A stretch of 64,000 nt of DNA, taken from NCBI GenBank assembly GCA_016795365.1, contig JAEUHN010000031.1, positions 144,311 to 208,310 of the forward strand. The letters are read 5' to 3'. Made by a program: the position numbers and the translations under genes. The notes beneath the pieces were generated by a model. The model ran no database searches. It saw only the letters and a list, made by a program, of their open reading frames with translations, and was not told the DNA's origin. This DNA comes from Verrucomicrobiaceae bacterium (GTDB taxonomy: Bacteria; Verrucomicrobiota; Verrucomicrobiia; Verrucomicrobiales; Verrucomicrobiaceae). Positions 26,161-35,334 of the stretch are shown in pieces. Position 1 is the first letter of the stretch; the number at the start of each line of letters is the position of its first letter.

Positions 26161-28182
26161 TTAGGCGAGGTGAAGGGTGGCGACGATGACATCAATGGCC
26201 TTAATGCCGATGAAGGGGATGAGGATGCCTCCGAGGCCATAGACGAGCAGGTTGCGCTGGAGCACGGCGGCGGCACCCATCGGTCGGTAGGGCACGCCTT
26301 TGAGCGCGAGAGGGATGAGGGCGATGATGATGAGCGCGTTGAAGATGACGGCGCTCAAAATGGCGCTCTGCGGACTGGCGAGGCCCATGACGTTCAGCGG
26401 CGAGATGGCGGGAAAAGTCGCCATGAGCATCGCAGGGATGATGGCGAAGTATTTGGCGATGTCGTTGGCGATGCTGAAGGTCGTCAGCGAGCCGCGTGTC
26501 ATGAGCAGCTGCTTCCCGATTTCGACCATCTCAATGAGCTTCGTGGGATTGCTGTCGAGATCGACCATGTTGCCGGCTTCACGGGCGGCTTGAGTGCCGG
26601 TGTTCATGGCGACGCCGACATCGGCCTGCGCCAAAGCGGGGGCGTCATTGGTGCCGTCGCCGGTCATGGCGACGAGGTGTCCCTCGGCCTGTTCGGCGCG
26701 GATGCGGCGTAGTTTGTCCTCGGGCGTGGCCTGGGCCATGAAATCATCCACACCGGCCTCGGCAGCGATGGCAGCGGCGGTCATGGGATTGTCGCCGGTG
26801 ATCATGACGGTGCGGATGCCCATTTTGCGGAGTTGGGCAAATCGCTCCTTGATGCCGCCTTTGACGACGTCTTTGAGCTCCACGACGCCGAGCACGCGAT
26901 TTCCCTCCGCGACGACGAGCGGCGTGCGTCCGGCGCGTGACGCGGCTTCGACGGTTTTCGTGATTTCAGCCGGATAAACGCCTCCTAGGGCTTCGACGTG
27001 TGCTTTGATCGAATCCGCCGCACCTTTGCGGATGCTGCGGCCATCGAGATCGACACCGCTCATGCGTGTCTGAGCCGTGAAAGGCACAAAGTTGGCATGG
27101 GGAGCGGCAAGATCGCGTCCGCGGAGGTTGAAGCGTTCTTTGGCCAAAACGACGATGCTGCGGCCTTCGGGTGTTTCATCGGCGAGCGAGGCGAGTTGCG
27201 CAGCATCGGCGAGTTGTTGCTCGGTGATGCCGGGCGCGGGACGGAAGTCGGAGGCCATGCGATTGCCGATCGTGATGGTGCCCGTTTTGTCGAGCAGGAG
27301 CACGTCGATGTCGCCCGCAGCCTCGACGGCGCGGCCGGAGGTAGCCATGACGTTGCGACGAATGAGACGGTCGATGCCGCTGATGCCGATGGCGCTCAAC
27401 AAGCCGCCAATCGTGGTCGGAATGAGGCACACGAGCAACGCGACGAGCACCGGCGTGGTGAAGGTGACACCTGAGTAGAGGCCGAAGGGCTTCAGCGTGA
27501 TCGTTACGAGCAAAAAAATGAGCGTCATCGCGGACAGCAGGATGGTCAGCGCGATCTCATTCGGTGTCTTCTGGCGTTTCGCCCCCTCCACCATCGAAAT
27601 CATGCGGTCGATGAAGGTGTTGCCCTTTTCCGAGGTGATGCGGATCACGATGCGGTCGCTGATGACCTTTGTGCCGCCCGTGACGGCGCTGCGGTCGCCA
27701 CCACTCTCGCGGATGACGGGCGCGGACTCTCCCGTGATAGCGGCTTCATCGACACTGGCGATGCCTTCGATGACCTCGCCATCGGCGGGGATCACATCGC
27801 CTGTTTCGCAGACGACGATGTCGCCTTTCTCCAACGCAGGAGCGGGCACGGCAATCTCCACGCCGTTTTTGATGCGTCGGGCCATGGTGTCTTTGCGTGC
27901 GGCACGCAGGCTGGCGGCTTGCGCCTTGCCACGGCCTTCGGCGACGGCTTCCGCGTAGTTGGCGAAAAGCACGGTGAACCATAGCCAGACGGAAAGCTGG
28001 ATGATGAAACCATGATCCGTCTGGGTGGTGAAGACGCTCACCGTGGTGAGCACCGCGCCGACGAGCGTGACGAACATGACGGGGTTCTTCACCATCAGGC
28101 GCGGATCGAGCTTCTGAAACGCGCCGCCGATGGCGGGCGCGAGGATCGAAGCATCAAAGAGAGATGTGGGTTTGTGGGACAT
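26161..28182 (-). CDS. kdpB: Potassium-transporting P-type ATPase subunit KdpB
   Basis: A 673-residue P-type ATPase catalytic subunit that hydrolyses ATP to drive K+ uptake through KdpA. It has the actuator loop TGESAPV, phosphorylation site DKTGTIT (Asp298), [13 protein letters not shown] hinge motif, and [10 protein letters not shown] near the N-terminus, which is specific to KdpB. Length is normal and no key residue is missing. It is preceded by kdpA (20-bp gap) and followed by kdpC (3-bp gap). Confidence 0.97.
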   Translation of the reverse strand: MSHKPTSLFDASILAPAIGGAFQKLDPRLMVKNPVMFVTLVGAVLTTVSVFTTQTDHGFIIQLSVWLWFTVLFANYAEAVAEGRGKAQAASLRAARKDTMARRIKNGVEIAVPAPALEKGDIVVCETGDVIPADGEVIEGIASVDEAAITGESAPVIRESGGDRSAVTGGTKVISDRIVIRITSEKGNTFIDRMISMVEGAKRQKTPNEIALTILLSAMTLIFLLVTITLKPFGLYSGVTFTTPVLVALLVCLIPTTIGGLLSAIGISGIDRLIRRNVMATSGRAVEAAGDIDVLLLDKTGTITIGNRMASDFRPAPGITEQQLADAAQLASLADETPEGRSIVVLAKERFNLRGRDLAAPHANFVPFTAQTRMSGVDLDGRSIRKGAADSIKAHVEALGGVYPAEITKTVEAASRAGRTPLVVAEGNRVLGVVELKDVVKGGIKERFAQLRKMGIRTVMITGDNPMTAAAIAAEAGVDDFMAQATPEDKLRRIRAEQAEGHLVAMTGDGTNDAPALAQADVGVAMNTGTQAAREAGNMVDLDSNPTKLIEMVEIGKQLLMTRGSLTTFSIANDIAKYFAIIPAMLMATFPAISPLNVMGLASPQSAILSAVIFNALIIIALIPLALKGVPYRPMGAAAVLQRNLLVYGLGGILIPFIGIKAIDVIVATLHLA

Positions 28183-28202
28183 GGACGTGAGAAAAAATGG
28201 TT

Positions 28203-29915
28203 TTAGAACAAGACGCCTTTGCCCATCAGGAAGTGCTCAACGATGGGGCCTAAGGCGAGCGCAGGGAGGAAGTTCAGGGCACCGACGAGCAGCACGATGC
28301 CGATGAGCAGCACGGTGAAGGTCGCGCCATTCACCGGAAAGGTTCCGGCGCTCGGTGGCACGGTTTGCTTTCCAGCGAGAGATCCGGCGAGCGCCATGAT
28401 CGGCACAATCATGAGGAAGCGACCGATGAGCATGGCGAGGCCGAGCGTGGTGTTATACCAGGGTGTGTTGGCCGTGAGTCCGGCGAAGGCGCTGCCATTG
28501 TTGCCGGTGGCGGAGCTGTAGGCATACAGCATCTCGCTGAAGCCATGCTGGCCGCTGTTGTTGAGGCCTGCGACACCCCAGTCGCTCACACAAGCCCAGG
28601 CGGTGAAGCCGAGAATGCTGGCGGTGAGGATGAGCAGCGTGAGCATGGCCAGCTTCACCTCCTTCGCCTGAATCTTCTTGCCGAGATACTCGGGCGTTCG
28701 GCCCACCATGAGCCCCGCGATGAACACGGCGAGAATCACGAACACGAGCATGCCATACAACCCCGCGCCGACACCACCGACGACAACTTCACCCAGCTCG
28801 ATCATGAACAGCGGAACGAGCCCACCGATGGGCGTGAACGAATCATGCATCGAGTTCACCGCGCCACACGACGCGGCGGTGGTGATGGTGGCGAAGAGAG
28901 ACGAGTTGAAGACGCCGAAGCGCACTTCCTTGCCCTCCATGTTGCCACCCGCGGCGGCGATGCCGAGCTGCTGATGGATCGGATTGCCGACAGCTTCATA
29001 GTGAGCACACACCAGCACGCCGCCGATAAAGAGGAAAATCATCGCCGCCCACACGGCCCAGCCGTGCCCCTGATTCTTCACCATGCGTCCAAGGTAGTAG
29101 GTGAGGCCGCTGCCGATGGCGAAGATCGAGAACATCTGCGCGAAGTTCGACAGTGGCGTTGGATTTTCGAAGGGATGCGCGGCGTTCGCATTGAAGAACC
29201 CGCCGCCATTGGTGCCGAGCATTTTGATGGCGACCTGCGATGCCACGGGGCCTTGCGCGATGATTTGCTCTGCGCCTTCGAGTGTCTTCACCTTGGTGTA
29301 GGCATCGAAGTTTTGGATCATGCCCTGCGAAACCAGGAAGATCGCGAAGACCGCACAGATCGGCAGCAGGAGGTAGTAAGTGACGCGAACGAGGTCAGAC
29401 CAGAAGTTGCCGAGTGTCTTCGCCGAGCTACGCGCGATGCCACGCACCAGTGCCGCAGCGATCTCGATGCCAACTGCGGCAGATACGAAGTTGTGAAACG
29501 TTAGCCCCACCATCTGCGAAAAATAACTCAGGGTGCTTTCGCCACCGTAGCTCTGCCAGTTGGTGTTCGTGGTGAAGCTCACGGCCGTATTGAAGGCCAG
29601 ATGATGACTCAGGCCGGGCAGACCCTGCGGATTCAGTGGCAGCAGGCCTTGCAGGCGCAGAATCGCGTAAGTGAAAACGATGCCGATGAAGCTGAAGGCC
29701 AGCATGGCAAAGGTGTAGCCTTTCCATGTCTGCTCCCGCTGCGGGTCGATGCCGATAAGCCGGTAAGTGAGCCGCTCGACCGGTTTGAGCAACGGATCGA
29801 GCCAGGTGCGACCATTCACATCGAGCACCTGCACGAGATACAGGCCGATCGGCTTGGTGATGATCGTGAGCAGCCCGAGAAAGAAGGCGAATTGAAGCCA
29901 GTCATTCGTTTGCAT
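28203..29915 (-). CDS. kdpA: Potassium-transporting ATPase channel subunit KdpA
   Basis: A 570-residue membrane protein of the superfamily of K+ transporters. The four selectivity-filter regions are visible: [52 protein letters not shown] and [13 protein letters not shown]. It binds and conducts K+ within KdpFABC in the inner membrane. The start at 29915 lies 10 bp downstream of kdpF. No disruption is seen. Confidence 0.97.
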   Translation of the reverse strand: MQTNDWLQFAFFLGLLTIITKPIGLYLVQVLDVNGRTWLDPLLKPVERLTYRLIGIDPQREQTWKGYTFAMLAFSFIGIVFTYAILRLQGLLPLNPQGLPGLSHHLAFNTAVSFTTNTNWQSYGGESTLSYFSQMVGLTFHNFVSAAVGIEIAAALVRGIARSSAKTLGNFWSDLVRVTYYLLLPICAVFAIFLVSQGMIQNFDAYTKVKTLEGAEQIIAQGPVASQVAIKMLGTNGGGFFNANAAHPFENPTPLSNFAQMFSIFAIGSGLTYYLGRMVKNQGHGWAVWAAMIFLFIGGVLVCAHYEAVGNPIHQQLGIAAAGGNMEGKEVRFGVFNSSLFATITTAASCGAVNSMHDSFTPIGGLVPLFMIELGEVVVGGVGAGLYGMLVFVILAVFIAGLMVGRTPEYLGKKIQAKEVKLAMLTLLILTASILGFTAWACVSDWGVAGLNNSGQHGFSEMLYAYSSATGNNGSAFAGLTANTPWYNTTLGLAMLIGRFLMIVPIMALAGSLAGKQTVPPSAGTFPVNGATFTVLLIGIVLLVGALNFLPALALGPIVEHFLMGKGVLF

Positions 29916-29925
29916 AGCAGTGAGG

Positions 29926-30009
29926 TCAGAACTTTTCAGGACACAGCATCGCCACCGTCAGGTAAGCGAGCAGGGCAAGAGCGGTGAGCCCGACGAGGAT
30001 GGCTTCCAT
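29926..30009 (-). CDS. kdpF: Small subunit KdpF
   Basis: A 27-residue single-helix peptide, MEAILVGLTALALL with AYLTVAMLCPEKF as its tail, ending in the KdpF signature (L-x-PEKF). KdpF stabilises the KdpABC complex. It lies directly upstream of kdpA in the operon, and its position, length and C-terminal motif all match the family. Confidence 0.9.
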   Translation of the reverse strand: MEAILVGLTALALLAYLTVAMLCPEKF

Positions 30010-30023
30010 AGTGAAGGGCGTGG

Positions 30024-30107
30024 TCAGAGGCTATCGCAGCCGTGGACGTAGAGCCCGGCGACGATGAAAAAGGCGGCGGTGACGCCGAGGTAAAGGAGGT
30101 CGTTCAT
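30024..30107 (-). CDS. Small membrane peptide at the head of the kdp operon
   Basis: A 27-codon frame, MNDLLYLGVTAAFFIVAG followed by LYVHGCDSL, predicts one transmembrane helix with a short polar tail containing Cys. It is exactly as long as KdpF, lies 14 bp before kdpF on the same strand and has coding-like composition. From memory, similar short peptides head kdp operons in other phyla, but I know of no assigned function. It may be an extra Kdp subunit or a leader peptide. Confidence 0.6.
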   Translation of the reverse strand: MNDLLYLGVTAAFFIVAGLYVHGCDSL

Positions 30108-30284
30108 GATGGGTGAATGTTGTTGCACCGTCATGATGTTGGCCCGCCGCGATTTGCCCAATTAAGAGGAGGCCGCTACCCGTTAAAAATCCGTCAAGAT
30201 GGGCGAGGCTCGATCATGCTGGGACTGTTTGTGCATCCGCTGACTGCTGTTGAACTGTTCGATTCGTGCTATTTCAATTCACGC

Positions 30285-31016
30285 ATGTCCCACACAGCCC
30301 CTGCCTCCTTCCAACCGACTCGCTGGAGCCTCGTGATCCAGTCGCAGGGTCAGGACGAGAAGGCTAGATGTGCGTTGGAGGAGCTCTGCGCGGCGTATTG
30401 GTTTCCGCTGTATGCTTGGAGCCGGCGCTGTGGGGCGTTGCCGAGTGATGCGGAGGATTATGTGCAGGGATTCTTCGTGCAGGTGTTGCAAAAGGGACTC
30501 TTCGCTGCTGCAAATCCTGAGCTTGGCAAGCTGCGCACCTTTATGCTCACAGCGTTTCGCCGTCATGTGCATGATGAGCAGCGCAAGGAATCACGGCAAA
30601 AGCGTGGCGGTGGGAACATCATATCCTTCGACGCTGCCGAGGCCGAGGCTTGGTATGAAGTCGAGCAGATCGAAGGCGAGAGCGCCGATCACATGTTCGA
30701 CCGCCAGTGGGCGCTGACCGTGCTGGATAAGGCGATGGCCGTGGTGGAAGCTTATGCGAAGCAGCGAGGCAAAGCGGTTGAGTTCGAGGCGATGCGGCTG
30801 TTCCTCACCGGCGAGGGCGGCATCGAAGACTATGCGCGTGCTGGTGCTGCGATCGGGATGAGTGGCAATGCTTTCAAGGTTGCCGTGCATCGTTTGCGAG
30901 CCCGGTTTCGCGAGGCACTGCGAAATGAGGTAGCCGAGACGCAGCCAGCGGATGCGAACGTGCACGAGGAGATGAGCTATCTTATGCGCGTGCTGCGTGA
31001 TGCGGCGATGGAGTAG
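30285..31016 (+). CDS. ECF-type sigma factor, kinase-associated (second copy of the type)
   Basis: A 243-residue sigma-70 family protein. The ATG at 30285 gives MSHTAPASFQPTRWSLV, matching the paralogue at 9262 (FPVTAWTLV). Region 2 is seen in ALEELCAAYWFPLYAWSRR and DAEDYVQGFFVQVLQKG, with ANPELGKLRTFML. The region 4 helix-turn-helix lies in YARAGAAIGMSGNAFKVAVHRLRARFREAL. It is followed after 59 bp by a Ser/Thr kinase gene, repeating the organisation at 9.3-12 kb. It is divergent from the kdp operon across a 177-bp gap. I saw no copy of the TGAAAC/TCGGGAAC motif nearby. Confidence 0.88.
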   Translation: MSHTAPASFQPTRWSLVIQSQGQDEKARCALEELCAAYWFPLYAWSRRCGALPSDAEDYVQGFFVQVLQKGLFAAANPELGKLRTFMLTAFRRHVHDEQRKESRQKRGGGNIISFDAAEAEAWYEVEQIEGESADHMFDRQWALTVLDKAMAVVEAYAKQRGKAVEFEAMRLFLTGEGGIEDYARAGAAIGMSGNAFKVAVHRLRARFREALRNEVAETQPADANVHEEMSYLMRVLRDAAME

Positions 31017-31075
31017 TGGAGTGCTGGAGTATTGAATTGATCCGGTCAGCCAACCCTCCCACATTCCATCACTCC

Positions 31076-32587
31076 ATGCACGATTCACGCTCACTTCGCC
31101 AACGTCTCTCTGGTTTGAAGCCGGAGGCATTGATGGCGCATGGGTTGAAGGCTGCGGACGCTGAAGGCACTGAGATCAAGGTTGAAGGGGTCGAGATTGA
31201 GGCCCCCTTGGGACGTGGTGGAATGGGCACCGTTTATCTCGGACGGCAGGTGAGGTTGGATCGCGAGGTGGCTGTCAAAGTGCTCGCGCGCGAGCTGGCG
31301 AATGATCCGCTGTTTCTCGAGCGCCTGGAGCGTGAGGCACGCGTCATGGCCAGGCTGCGTCATCCGAACATCGTGGCCGTTCATGACTTTCATCGCGATG
31401 GCGAATCGGCTGCGATTGTGATGGAACTCGTCGAAGGTGGCACGCTGCGGGACAAGCTCCGCGACCATCCGAACGGACTGCCAGTGGATGAAGCTTTGCG
31501 CATGGTCCGGCAGATCGCTGCGGGACTCACCATGGCCCATGCGGAGGGCGTGATTCATCGCGACATGAAACCGGAGAACGTGCTCATCGCTGAGAGCGGC
31601 GAGGCAATGGTGAGTGACTTTGGGCTGGCGATGCCGATGCATGACGACAGCGCGCGACTTACCCTTACAGGCATGGCTGTCGGCACGGTGGACTACATGG
31701 CGCCCGAGCAGTTCAAGGGCACCGAGGTCGATGTTCGAATCGACATTTACGCGCTGGGAGTCATCGCTTATGAACTGCTCACCGGACAAACCCCGCGCGG
31801 CAGTTTTGACCCTCCGCATGTCTTGCGAAAAGAAGTCTCACACAACATCAGCACAGCGGTGATGCAGGCCTTGCGTCCGCGAGCTCAAGACCGGTTTGCA
31901 TCGGTGAACGAGTTCATTCTGGCACTCGAAGATCGGGCACCGACACAGCGTGCAAGATGGCCTTGGTTGGCACTGCTGGGATTCATGCTCATCGCAACTG
32001 CATGGTGGGTGCTGAAAGGGGAAAGACCGTCGCCGAATCCAGGACCGTGGCGGGATGCAGCGGCGGGTTATCGCATCTGGGAGCACACCATCCGAGGCAA
32101 CTGGCAGAACAGCAACGGTGTGCTCACAGCGAACGAGGACATCTGCATCGCGAGTCTGGAGGCTGACATGCCCGAGGCGTATGATGTGCGTGTGCGGTTT
32201 AGCCGACTCTCAGGCATGCACTCGGTAGCGGTGTTCTTCCGCACGGCAGGCCAAATTGGCTCTGCTGAAGTGGATGCATGGAACGAGGGACTCGCCGGCG
32301 TGCAAGAGATCGCCGGGCAGGATCTGCAGACGGGCTATGGTTTTCGCTTCCCTTTGTTCAACGGCAGGACTTACGAGATGCTGATCGAGATCCGGCCTGA
32401 CGAGGTGCGAATGAGTTTGGATGGCGAGTTCAAGAAGGCATTTTCAATCAAAGACAGGGCGCTCACGATTTCGCCCGCTTGGGAATGGGACACCACGGAA
32501 CGCCCGTTGGCCTTGGGTATTGGTTGTTACAAGAGTCCGACACGCTTCGATAGTGTTGAGTGGCGCGAAGTCCCCCTGACGCGTTGA
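31076..32587 (+). CDS. Membrane Ser/Thr protein kinase with C-terminal DUF1080/LamG-like domain
   Basis: A 503-residue protein; the ATG at 31076 is preferred, although the frame is open from 31016. The kinase domain has GRGGMGTVY, AVKVLA, VIHRDMKPENVL (His161) and an intact DFGLAM, followed by TVDYMAPEQ and DIYALGVIAYELLTG. A single transmembrane helix follows (WLALLGFMLIATAWWVL). The outer domain is beta-rich, with YRIWEHTIRGNWQNSNGVL and SLDGEFKKAFSIKDRAL, like DUF1080/3-keto-disaccharide hydrolase or LamG folds, so it probably binds a carbohydrate. It likely works with the sigma factor just upstream. Confidence 0.87.
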   Translation: MHDSRSLRQRLSGLKPEALMAHGLKAADAEGTEIKVEGVEIEAPLGRGGMGTVYLGRQVRLDREVAVKVLARELANDPLFLERLEREARVMARLRHPNIVAVHDFHRDGESAAIVMELVEGGTLRDKLRDHPNGLPVDEALRMVRQIAAGLTMAHAEGVIHRDMKPENVLIAESGEAMVSDFGLAMPMHDDSARLTLTGMAVGTVDYMAPEQFKGTEVDVRIDIYALGVIAYELLTGQTPRGSFDPPHVLRKEVSHNISTAVMQALRPRAQDRFASVNEFILALEDRAPTQRARWPWLALLGFMLIATAWWVLKGERPSPNPGPWRDAAAGYRIWEHTIRGNWQNSNGVLTANEDICIASLEADMPEAYDVRVRFSRLSGMHSVAVFFRTAGQIGSAEVDAWNEGLAGVQEIAGQDLQTGYGFRFPLFNGRTYEMLIEIRPDEVRMSLDGEFKKAFSIKDRALTISPAWEWDTTERPLALGIGCYKSPTRFDSVEWREVPLTR

Positions 32588-32634
32588 TTCCCACGGGTTT
32601 CTGCAAAGTTCAGCAACGGTGGCATTCTTGGCGA

Positions 32635-33918
32635 CTATCTCGCGTCAGGAAGGGCGTAGTAAGCGCACTCAGCGAAGAAGAAGACGGACATGTTGAGCTT
32701 TGAATAATCGAAGTGCTGAAGGGTTTGCTCAATGGCTTCACGACCTGTGCCGTCACCAGCCAGGGCAACGATAGCGGCGGCGGCGAGCGGATTGCGCATG
32801 TAGCGGCTCTCGTAGTGCTTGCGCTCGCCTCGCTTGGCCTTGTCGGCGATGCCAGACATTCGCTGTGCCTCAGCCTGGGTGGGCTGGGGGAACCATGTGG
32901 CATAGACGGCACGCCAGTCAGCATCACCAAAGACCTTAGTATCCTTGTTGTCGAAAAGCTTGTGTGCTTCCAAGGACTTCAGCGATGATTCGGCATTCAA
33001 CATCAAGCCTGTCCGATACTGCGTTTTGAGCACCTCGTTCGTTTCCATCGCAACGAGACCTGCCAGTGACGCTTGTGATCCTACGTAGATCCATTGCTGG
33101 TAGTCATTGATGTTCTTGATGGCCTCGTGATCACGAGCACAACCCTGGGCACAGATCTGAATGCGAGTCTGCTCGCTTTGAGGCGGGCGTTCCTCCAGCG
33201 CCTGGTGGTAGCGAGTCAGCCAGACCTTGTCCTTGGTGACGTCATGCATGGCTTTCAGCATGTAGAGATAACGAACGGCATCGCGAAACAAGTGTCCGCG
33301 AAACGCACCTCGGAAGTCTCCTTTAAATGCACCATCGCAGGGACACTTCCAGCCGTTAGCTTCCAGAGCAGCGGCGACTTCCTTCATCTTGGCCACAATC
33401 TGATCACGTTCCTCCACGGATGGAAGGTCGCTCATGCAGTAGGTGTGAAGTCCGTAGAACCAAGGATGCGTTTGATCATCCGATCCGAGCGGGTAATGGC
33501 ACTTTCCATCCGTCCCCATGCCGCGCGCGATGAAGCCCGGCACGTCCGATACCGACGCACACTTGATGAGTCCTTGCGCCAGACGGCGAGCCTTGGCTTT
33601 GTCCTCATCCTTGCCGCTGCGACGTGCGCGTTCGCAGGCGGCAGGAAGATACAAGCCGGTGAACATCGGGCCGTCTTCAATCGGACTCCACCAGCCGATG
33701 GCATTCGGCTTTCCCACGGCGCAATCTTCAGGCGTGGGAATCTCACCGACGAAGTCCAGGATGACCCCATGAGAGTCGATGCATTTGGTCCACAGAGTCG
33801 TGTTAGCCTGATCGATTGCGGCGAGTGTAGTGGAATGAAACGGAGGGTGACTCTCCGCGCCGAAACCCGAAGCTGTGAGAAAAACAAACTGGATCAGATA
33901 ATGGCAGAAACGTGTCAT
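32635..33918 (-). CDS. Secreted protein of unknown function, probable alpha/alpha toroid
   Basis: A 427-residue protein with a signal peptide (FVFLTASGFGAES). The body is helix rich with repeated Trp, Tyr and Asp (AIGWWSPIEDGPMFTGLYL, HTYCMSDLPSVEERDQIVA, HLFRDAVRYLYMLKAM), the pattern of toroid-fold glycan-active proteins. It has several cysteines, including ICAQGCARDHEA, that could form disulfides. I do not recognise a named family. The neighbours are secreted beta-helix and esterase genes, which suggests polysaccharide degradation. Confidence 0.6.
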   Translation of the reverse strand: MTRFCHYLIQFVFLTASGFGAESHPPFHSTTLAAIDQANTTLWTKCIDSHGVILDFVGEIPTPEDCAVGKPNAIGWWSPIEDGPMFTGLYLPAACERARRSGKDEDKAKARRLAQGLIKCASVSDVPGFIARGMGTDGKCHYPLGSDDQTHPWFYGLHTYCMSDLPSVEERDQIVAKMKEVAAALEANGWKCPCDGAFKGDFRGAFRGHLFRDAVRYLYMLKAMHDVTKDKVWLTRYHQALEERPPQSEQTRIQICAQGCARDHEAIKNINDYQQWIYVGSQASLAGLVAMETNEVLKTQYRTGLMLNAESSLKSLEAHKLFDNKDTKVFGDADWRAVYATWFPQPTQAEAQRMSGIADKAKRGERKHYESRYMRNPLAAAAIVALAGDGTGREAIEQTLQHFDYSKLNMSVFFFAECAYYALPDAR

Positions 33919-33973
33919 GAACTGGTCAGGGTAGGAAGAGGGTAGGGGACTGGAGGAATAGGGTCGGTCGCGC

Positions 33974-35254
33974 TCAGGGCTTCATCTCCTGATTGCACAC
34001 GCCGCGTGTTCCAGGAGGGAAAACGTTGTTGCTGAAATGCAGGTTTCTTGGGCCGCTGGCCTCGGTGGCGATGATCACATCATAGATGTAGCGCGGCGGC
34101 CCAAGGTTGTGAACGAGGTTTCCCTGGATGAGCACATCAGAGAGCGGTGGATCGTCCGGGTCCTGGCCTGCGTCGAGTTTAATGGGTGAGCGCTCCGATC
34201 CCCACATCCAGTGTGCTTCGCCATGGCCGAAATCCGAGATGATGTTGTTCGCGATGATCGAGCCACCGTCAGAATTATCCGGCTTGCCGTTGGTCGCCGG
34301 ATGCGCCGCTGCTCCTGGCATTAGCCCGATGGCCCACAGGTCATTGCGTGCGAACTGGTTGCCCGTGATGAGCACATTGCGACTGCCGTGCATGGCCTTC
34401 ATGCCAATGTGGGCGTGGTTCACGATGTTGTTGGCGACAATGACATGATCACAGTGCAGGTCGATGCCTTGGGCTGCGTTTTCGATGTGGTTGCCGATGA
34501 TGCGCGTGAAGTCGCTGGTCTCTGGCGCAGTCACTTGAATGGCGCTGCCTTGACGCCAGTTGTCGGTGTAACCCGCATCCCAGGCTTGCTGGCTGAGATG
34601 CGGACCTTTCTCCGGGTTCTTCTTCACGAAGTCGCCTAGCTTGTATCGGTCTCTGACTTCTTTGGATGCGGAGAAGACATTCTCCACGACCTGATTGCCT
34701 TCAATCAAAGTGCCGGTGCAATACCGCACCATGATGCCCGTGCCATCGGAGCAGCGGAAGGCATAGCCAGACGTCGTGCCCTGCGTGCGATCATCAATCG
34801 CGACGCACATGTAGTTGCGAACCACACAACGACTGATTCGTGTGCCCTGCGAGTCCGTAACCAGGATGGCTCCTGACTTCGAATGGTTGTCGATCACACG
34901 CACGTTCTCGATCACGAGTCCGCTGCATTTTTGGGCCATGATCCCTTCCTTGCCGGTTTCCATTTTCCCCTCGGCGCGAGTGAGCGTCAGGTCACGGATC
35001 TCGGTGTCGTGAGTGTTCTCGATCTCGATGATCGGCTGATCTTGGTTTTGCTGAATGATGCGACCTGGGCCGAACAGACCGCTGCGCTCACCACGGATGC
35101 GAATCTTTTCCTTAATCGGATAGTCGCCGGCCGGCACAAAAAGCATCCGATTCGGGTTAGCATCCAAGGCGGCTTGAATGGACGGGTAGGAGGTGACGGA
35201 AAGCTCGGCAGCAGAGGCGTGAGCAAGGATGAGCAGGCCAAGAAGATAGCGCAT
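33974..35254 (-). CDS. Secreted right-handed beta-helix protein (pectate-lyase-like)
   Basis: A 426-residue exported protein; the ATG at 35254 gives the signal peptide MRYLLGLLILAHASA (the frame is open to 35302). The chain consists of short repeats such as GLVIENVRVIDNHSKSGAILV, GTLIEGNQVVENV and HVIVANNIVNHAHIGM, typical of parallel beta-helices. SIQAALDANPNRMLFVPAGDY at the start is common in pectate-lyase-like superfamily members. It is likely a polysaccharide lyase, hydrolase or epimerase; catalytic residues cannot be identified by eye. Confidence 0.8.
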   Translation of the reverse strand: MRYLLGLLILAHASAAELSVTSYPSIQAALDANPNRMLFVPAGDYPIKEKIRIRGERSGLFGPGRIIQQNQDQPIIEIENTHDTEIRDLTLTRAEGKMETGKEGIMAQKCSGLVIENVRVIDNHSKSGAILVTDSQGTRISRCVVRNYMCVAIDDRTQGTTSGYAFRCSDGTGIMVRYCTGTLIEGNQVVENVFSASKEVRDRYKLGDFVKKNPEKGPHLSQQAWDAGYTDNWRQGSAIQVTAPETSDFTRIIGNHIENAAQGIDLHCDHVIVANNIVNHAHIGMKAMHGSRNVLITGNQFARNDLWAIGLMPGAAAHPATNGKPDNSDGGSIIANNIISDFGHGEAHWMWGSERSPIKLDAGQDPDDPPLSDVLIQGNLVHNLGPPRYIYDVIIATEASGPRNLHFSNNVFPPGTRGVCNQEMKP

Positions 35255-35334
35255 AGATGGGAGCGAAGGCTTTCCAGCTTGTGAGTAGATTGGTTGGAGC
35301 AAAGAAGCACAGGCTCGGAGGCCTTTGCTACTGC

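Noticed and set aside
30161..30197. TTGACG upstream of the kdp small ORF as part of a sigma-70 promoter
   Set aside because: The only -10-like sequence (TTAATT) lies 24 bp away, outside the normal spacer range.
31005..31080. GTGGAGTGCTGGAGT and CCATCACTCCAT runs between the second sigma and kinase genes, as an inverted repeat
   Set aside because: Short, imperfect, purine-skewed repeats without consistent arms; not enough for a named element.
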